A stretch of 6,276 nucleotides of DNA from Balneolia bacterium (GTDB lineage: Bacteria > Bacteroidota > Rhodothermia > Balneolales > Cyclonatronaceae). The stretch lies in contig PXDL01000050.1 of NCBI GenBank assembly GCA_003566395.1, positions 1 through 6,276 on the forward strand, written 5' to 3'. Position 1 is the stretch's first letter; each line of letters opens with the position of its first letter. Under the pieces are notes generated by a model. That model was not told where the DNA came from. It was given only the letters and a program-made list of their open reading frames with translations, and searched no databases. Positions 5,860 through 6,276 of this stretch are shown here, in pieces. Both the position numbers and the translations under genes were made by a program.

Positions 5860-5866
5860 AAACCAA

Positions 5867-5909
5867 AAACCCTACTGATGACTTCTTAAGTGTCTATCAA
5901 TAGGGGTTT
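5867..5909. repeat. Long imperfect hairpin after the toxin gene
   Basis: AAACCCTA at 5867-5874 pairs with TAGGGGTTT at 5901-5909 with one bulged G, and inner segments TGAT/ATCA and GAC/GTC extend the stem to roughly 15 pairs with small bulges. On the minus strand the right arm is followed by GGTTTTTGGTTTTT, so it could stop minus-strand transcription before the toxin gene. On the plus strand no U-run follows directly. Confidence 0.5.
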
Positions 5910-5941
5910 CAGTTCAATAAAACCCCGTGTTCCTTTATTTT
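5903..5941 (+). terminator. Candidate intrinsic terminator after the toxin gene
   Basis: GGGGTTT (5903-5909) and AAACCCC (5920-5926) form a perfect 7-bp stem with a 10-base loop, followed by TTCCTTTATTTT. The T-tract is interrupted and starts four bases after the stem, so efficiency is uncertain. The left arm also serves as the right arm of the hairpin at 5867-5909, so the two structures exclude each other. Confidence 0.5.
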
Positions 5942-5943
5942 CA

Positions 5944-6010
5944 TGGTAGGCGCGGCAGGTTTTGAGTCTGCGGTCTCTTAAATGTGAGTTGCGCTAAACC
6001 ACTGCTTCAA
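5944..6010 (-). pseudogene. Decayed tRNA-like sequence
   Basis: Read on the minus strand, the 3' third has exact tRNA geometry: CCA (complement of 5944-5946), a discriminator A, a 7-base acceptor strand CGCGCCT, a 17-base T-arm GCAGA-CTCAAAA-CCTGC and a 5-base variable loop. The T-loop keeps the conserved T55, C56, A57/A58 positions, but the closing pair 53-61 is A-C. A D-arm-like GCAGTGGTTTAGCGC lies at 5991-6005. The anticodon stem does not pair properly, the distance to the D-arm is about four bases short, and no 5' acceptor strand complements the 3' one. It reads as a tRNA remnant and not a working gene. A chance match remains possible. Confidence 0.35.
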
Positions 6011-6039
6011 CGTAAAAGAAAACAGAGGAAGTTATGTAA

Positions 6040-6060
6040 AAAGCACAGGCTCTCTGCTTT
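6040..6060 (-). terminator. Weak candidate terminator after the right-edge gene
   Basis: On the minus strand AAAGCA and TGCTTT form a 6-bp stem with a 9-base loop, and the right arm runs into TTTTTAC. It lies 17 bases past the stop of the gene at 6077-6274. The stem is short and AT-rich, so this is a tentative call. Confidence 0.35.
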
Positions 6061-6076
6061 CTCTTTATCAGTGAGA

Positions 6077-6274
6077 TTACTTCATCACTTCCGCCAGGCT
6101 TCTTATGAAAGAGCCGGCGGGGAAGGACGAAATCTTTTCCGCGGTGAGAAAAACCCCGTCCATATAGATATCGCTGGTAAAATCCTGCACCGATATCTTG
6201 ATGATCTCATCCTGACGGGCTAAAGTGATCTCATGGCCGGAATAAGGGCCCGGCCAGGGCAGCCGCTGTGAATG
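6077..6274 (-). CDS. C-terminal end of an unrecognised protein (partial)
   Basis: A frame open from the right edge to a TAA at 6079-6077 gives 65 residues, including PYSGHEITLARQDEIIKI and FTSDIYMDGVFLTAEKI and ending SFIRSLAEVMK. The alternation of hydrophobic and charged residues, with good coding character and GC-rich third positions like the transport operon, makes it a real protein end. The other two minus-strand frames hit stops early. I do not recognise the family. There are no cysteines, no membrane segment and no obvious catalytic motif in the visible part. The start lies beyond the window. A weak terminator at 6040-6060 follows it. Confidence 0.6.
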   Translation of the reverse strand, partial: HSQRLPWPGPYSGHEITLARQDEIIKISVQDFTSDIYMDGVFLTAEKISSFPAGSFIRSLAEVMK

Positions 6275-6276
6275 TA

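Larger units (their letters stand above)
5860..6076. other. Non-coding stretch of remnants and hairpins
   Basis: Between the toxin stop and the right-edge gene I see no credible coding region. The stretch holds the two competing hairpins, the tRNA-like remnant and the weak minus-strand terminator. The plus-strand open frame at 5984-6223 has Arg/Lys-rich, unstructured content and lies opposite the better minus-strand frame. Confidence 0.5.

Noticed and set aside
5639..5866. Minus-strand open frame of 75 codons across the toxin
   Set aside because: The plus strand carries a ParE/RelE-type protein in two abutting frames, and the minus frame has no family resemblance.
5944..5976. Plus-strand anticodon-arm-like stem with loop TTTTGAG (would read as a Gln tRNA)
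   Set aside because: The 17-base arm fits better as the T-arm of a minus-strand tRNA-like sequence that ends in CCA. On the plus strand neither a T-arm nor an acceptor stem can be found.
1..6276. CRISPR array, insertion sequence or rRNA
   Set aside because: No regularly spaced direct repeats, no transposase-like protein with flanking inverted repeats and no rRNA-like stretch were seen on either strand.

Overview
The window looks like chromosomal DNA of an anaerobic, moderately GC-rich Firmicute (Clostridia or Peptococcaceae-like). The reasons are strong AGGAGG-type ribosome binding sites, GTG and TTG starts next to ATG, a BlaI/M56 regulatory pair, and a fragment of a cytochrome c biogenesis gene (CcsB). 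The genus cannot be fixed from the sequence alone.

Almost everything from 1 to 5221 is one co-directional minus-strand block. Read in the direction of transcription it holds: a BlaI/CopY-family repressor (5221-4784); an overlapping M56 membrane metallopeptidase without a penicillin-sensing domain (4806-3829); an internal promoter with operator; a DUF2318/FtrD-like membrane-anchored protein with two CxxC motifs (3730-3140); a small secreted or anchored protein with two vicinal-cysteine motifs (3106-2693); an FtsX/MacB-type permease (2666-1473); a LolD/MacB-type ATPase (1455-727); and a second, paralogous permease that runs off the left edge (725-1). DUF2318 plus two FtsX-type permeases plus an ATPase is the gene set of P19/Ftr-type iron-uptake loci, such as the Campylobacter jejuni P19 locus, so a metal or redox-linked transport function is a reasonable inference. 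It is not proven.

The regulatory logic can be read from the DNA. The same 19-bp dyad, CTACTA-N7-TAG(T/C)AG, lies over the -35 region of the blaI-like gene (5262-5280) and just downstream of a near-consensus promoter for the DUF2318 operon (3745-3763). The repressor therefore probably controls both itself and the transport operon, and the M56 peptidase is the likely signal-driven antirepressor. Nearly every protein in the block carries a cysteine pair, including the repressor.

From 5300 to 6080 the DNA is a patchwork of decayed genes: an internal ccsB fragment, a 15-codon antitoxin tail overlapping a ParE/RelE-type toxin gene that is split by a -1 shift at an A7 run, two competing hairpins, and a tRNA-like remnant on the minus strand. 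The right edge (6077-6274, minus) holds the C-terminal end of an unrecognised protein.
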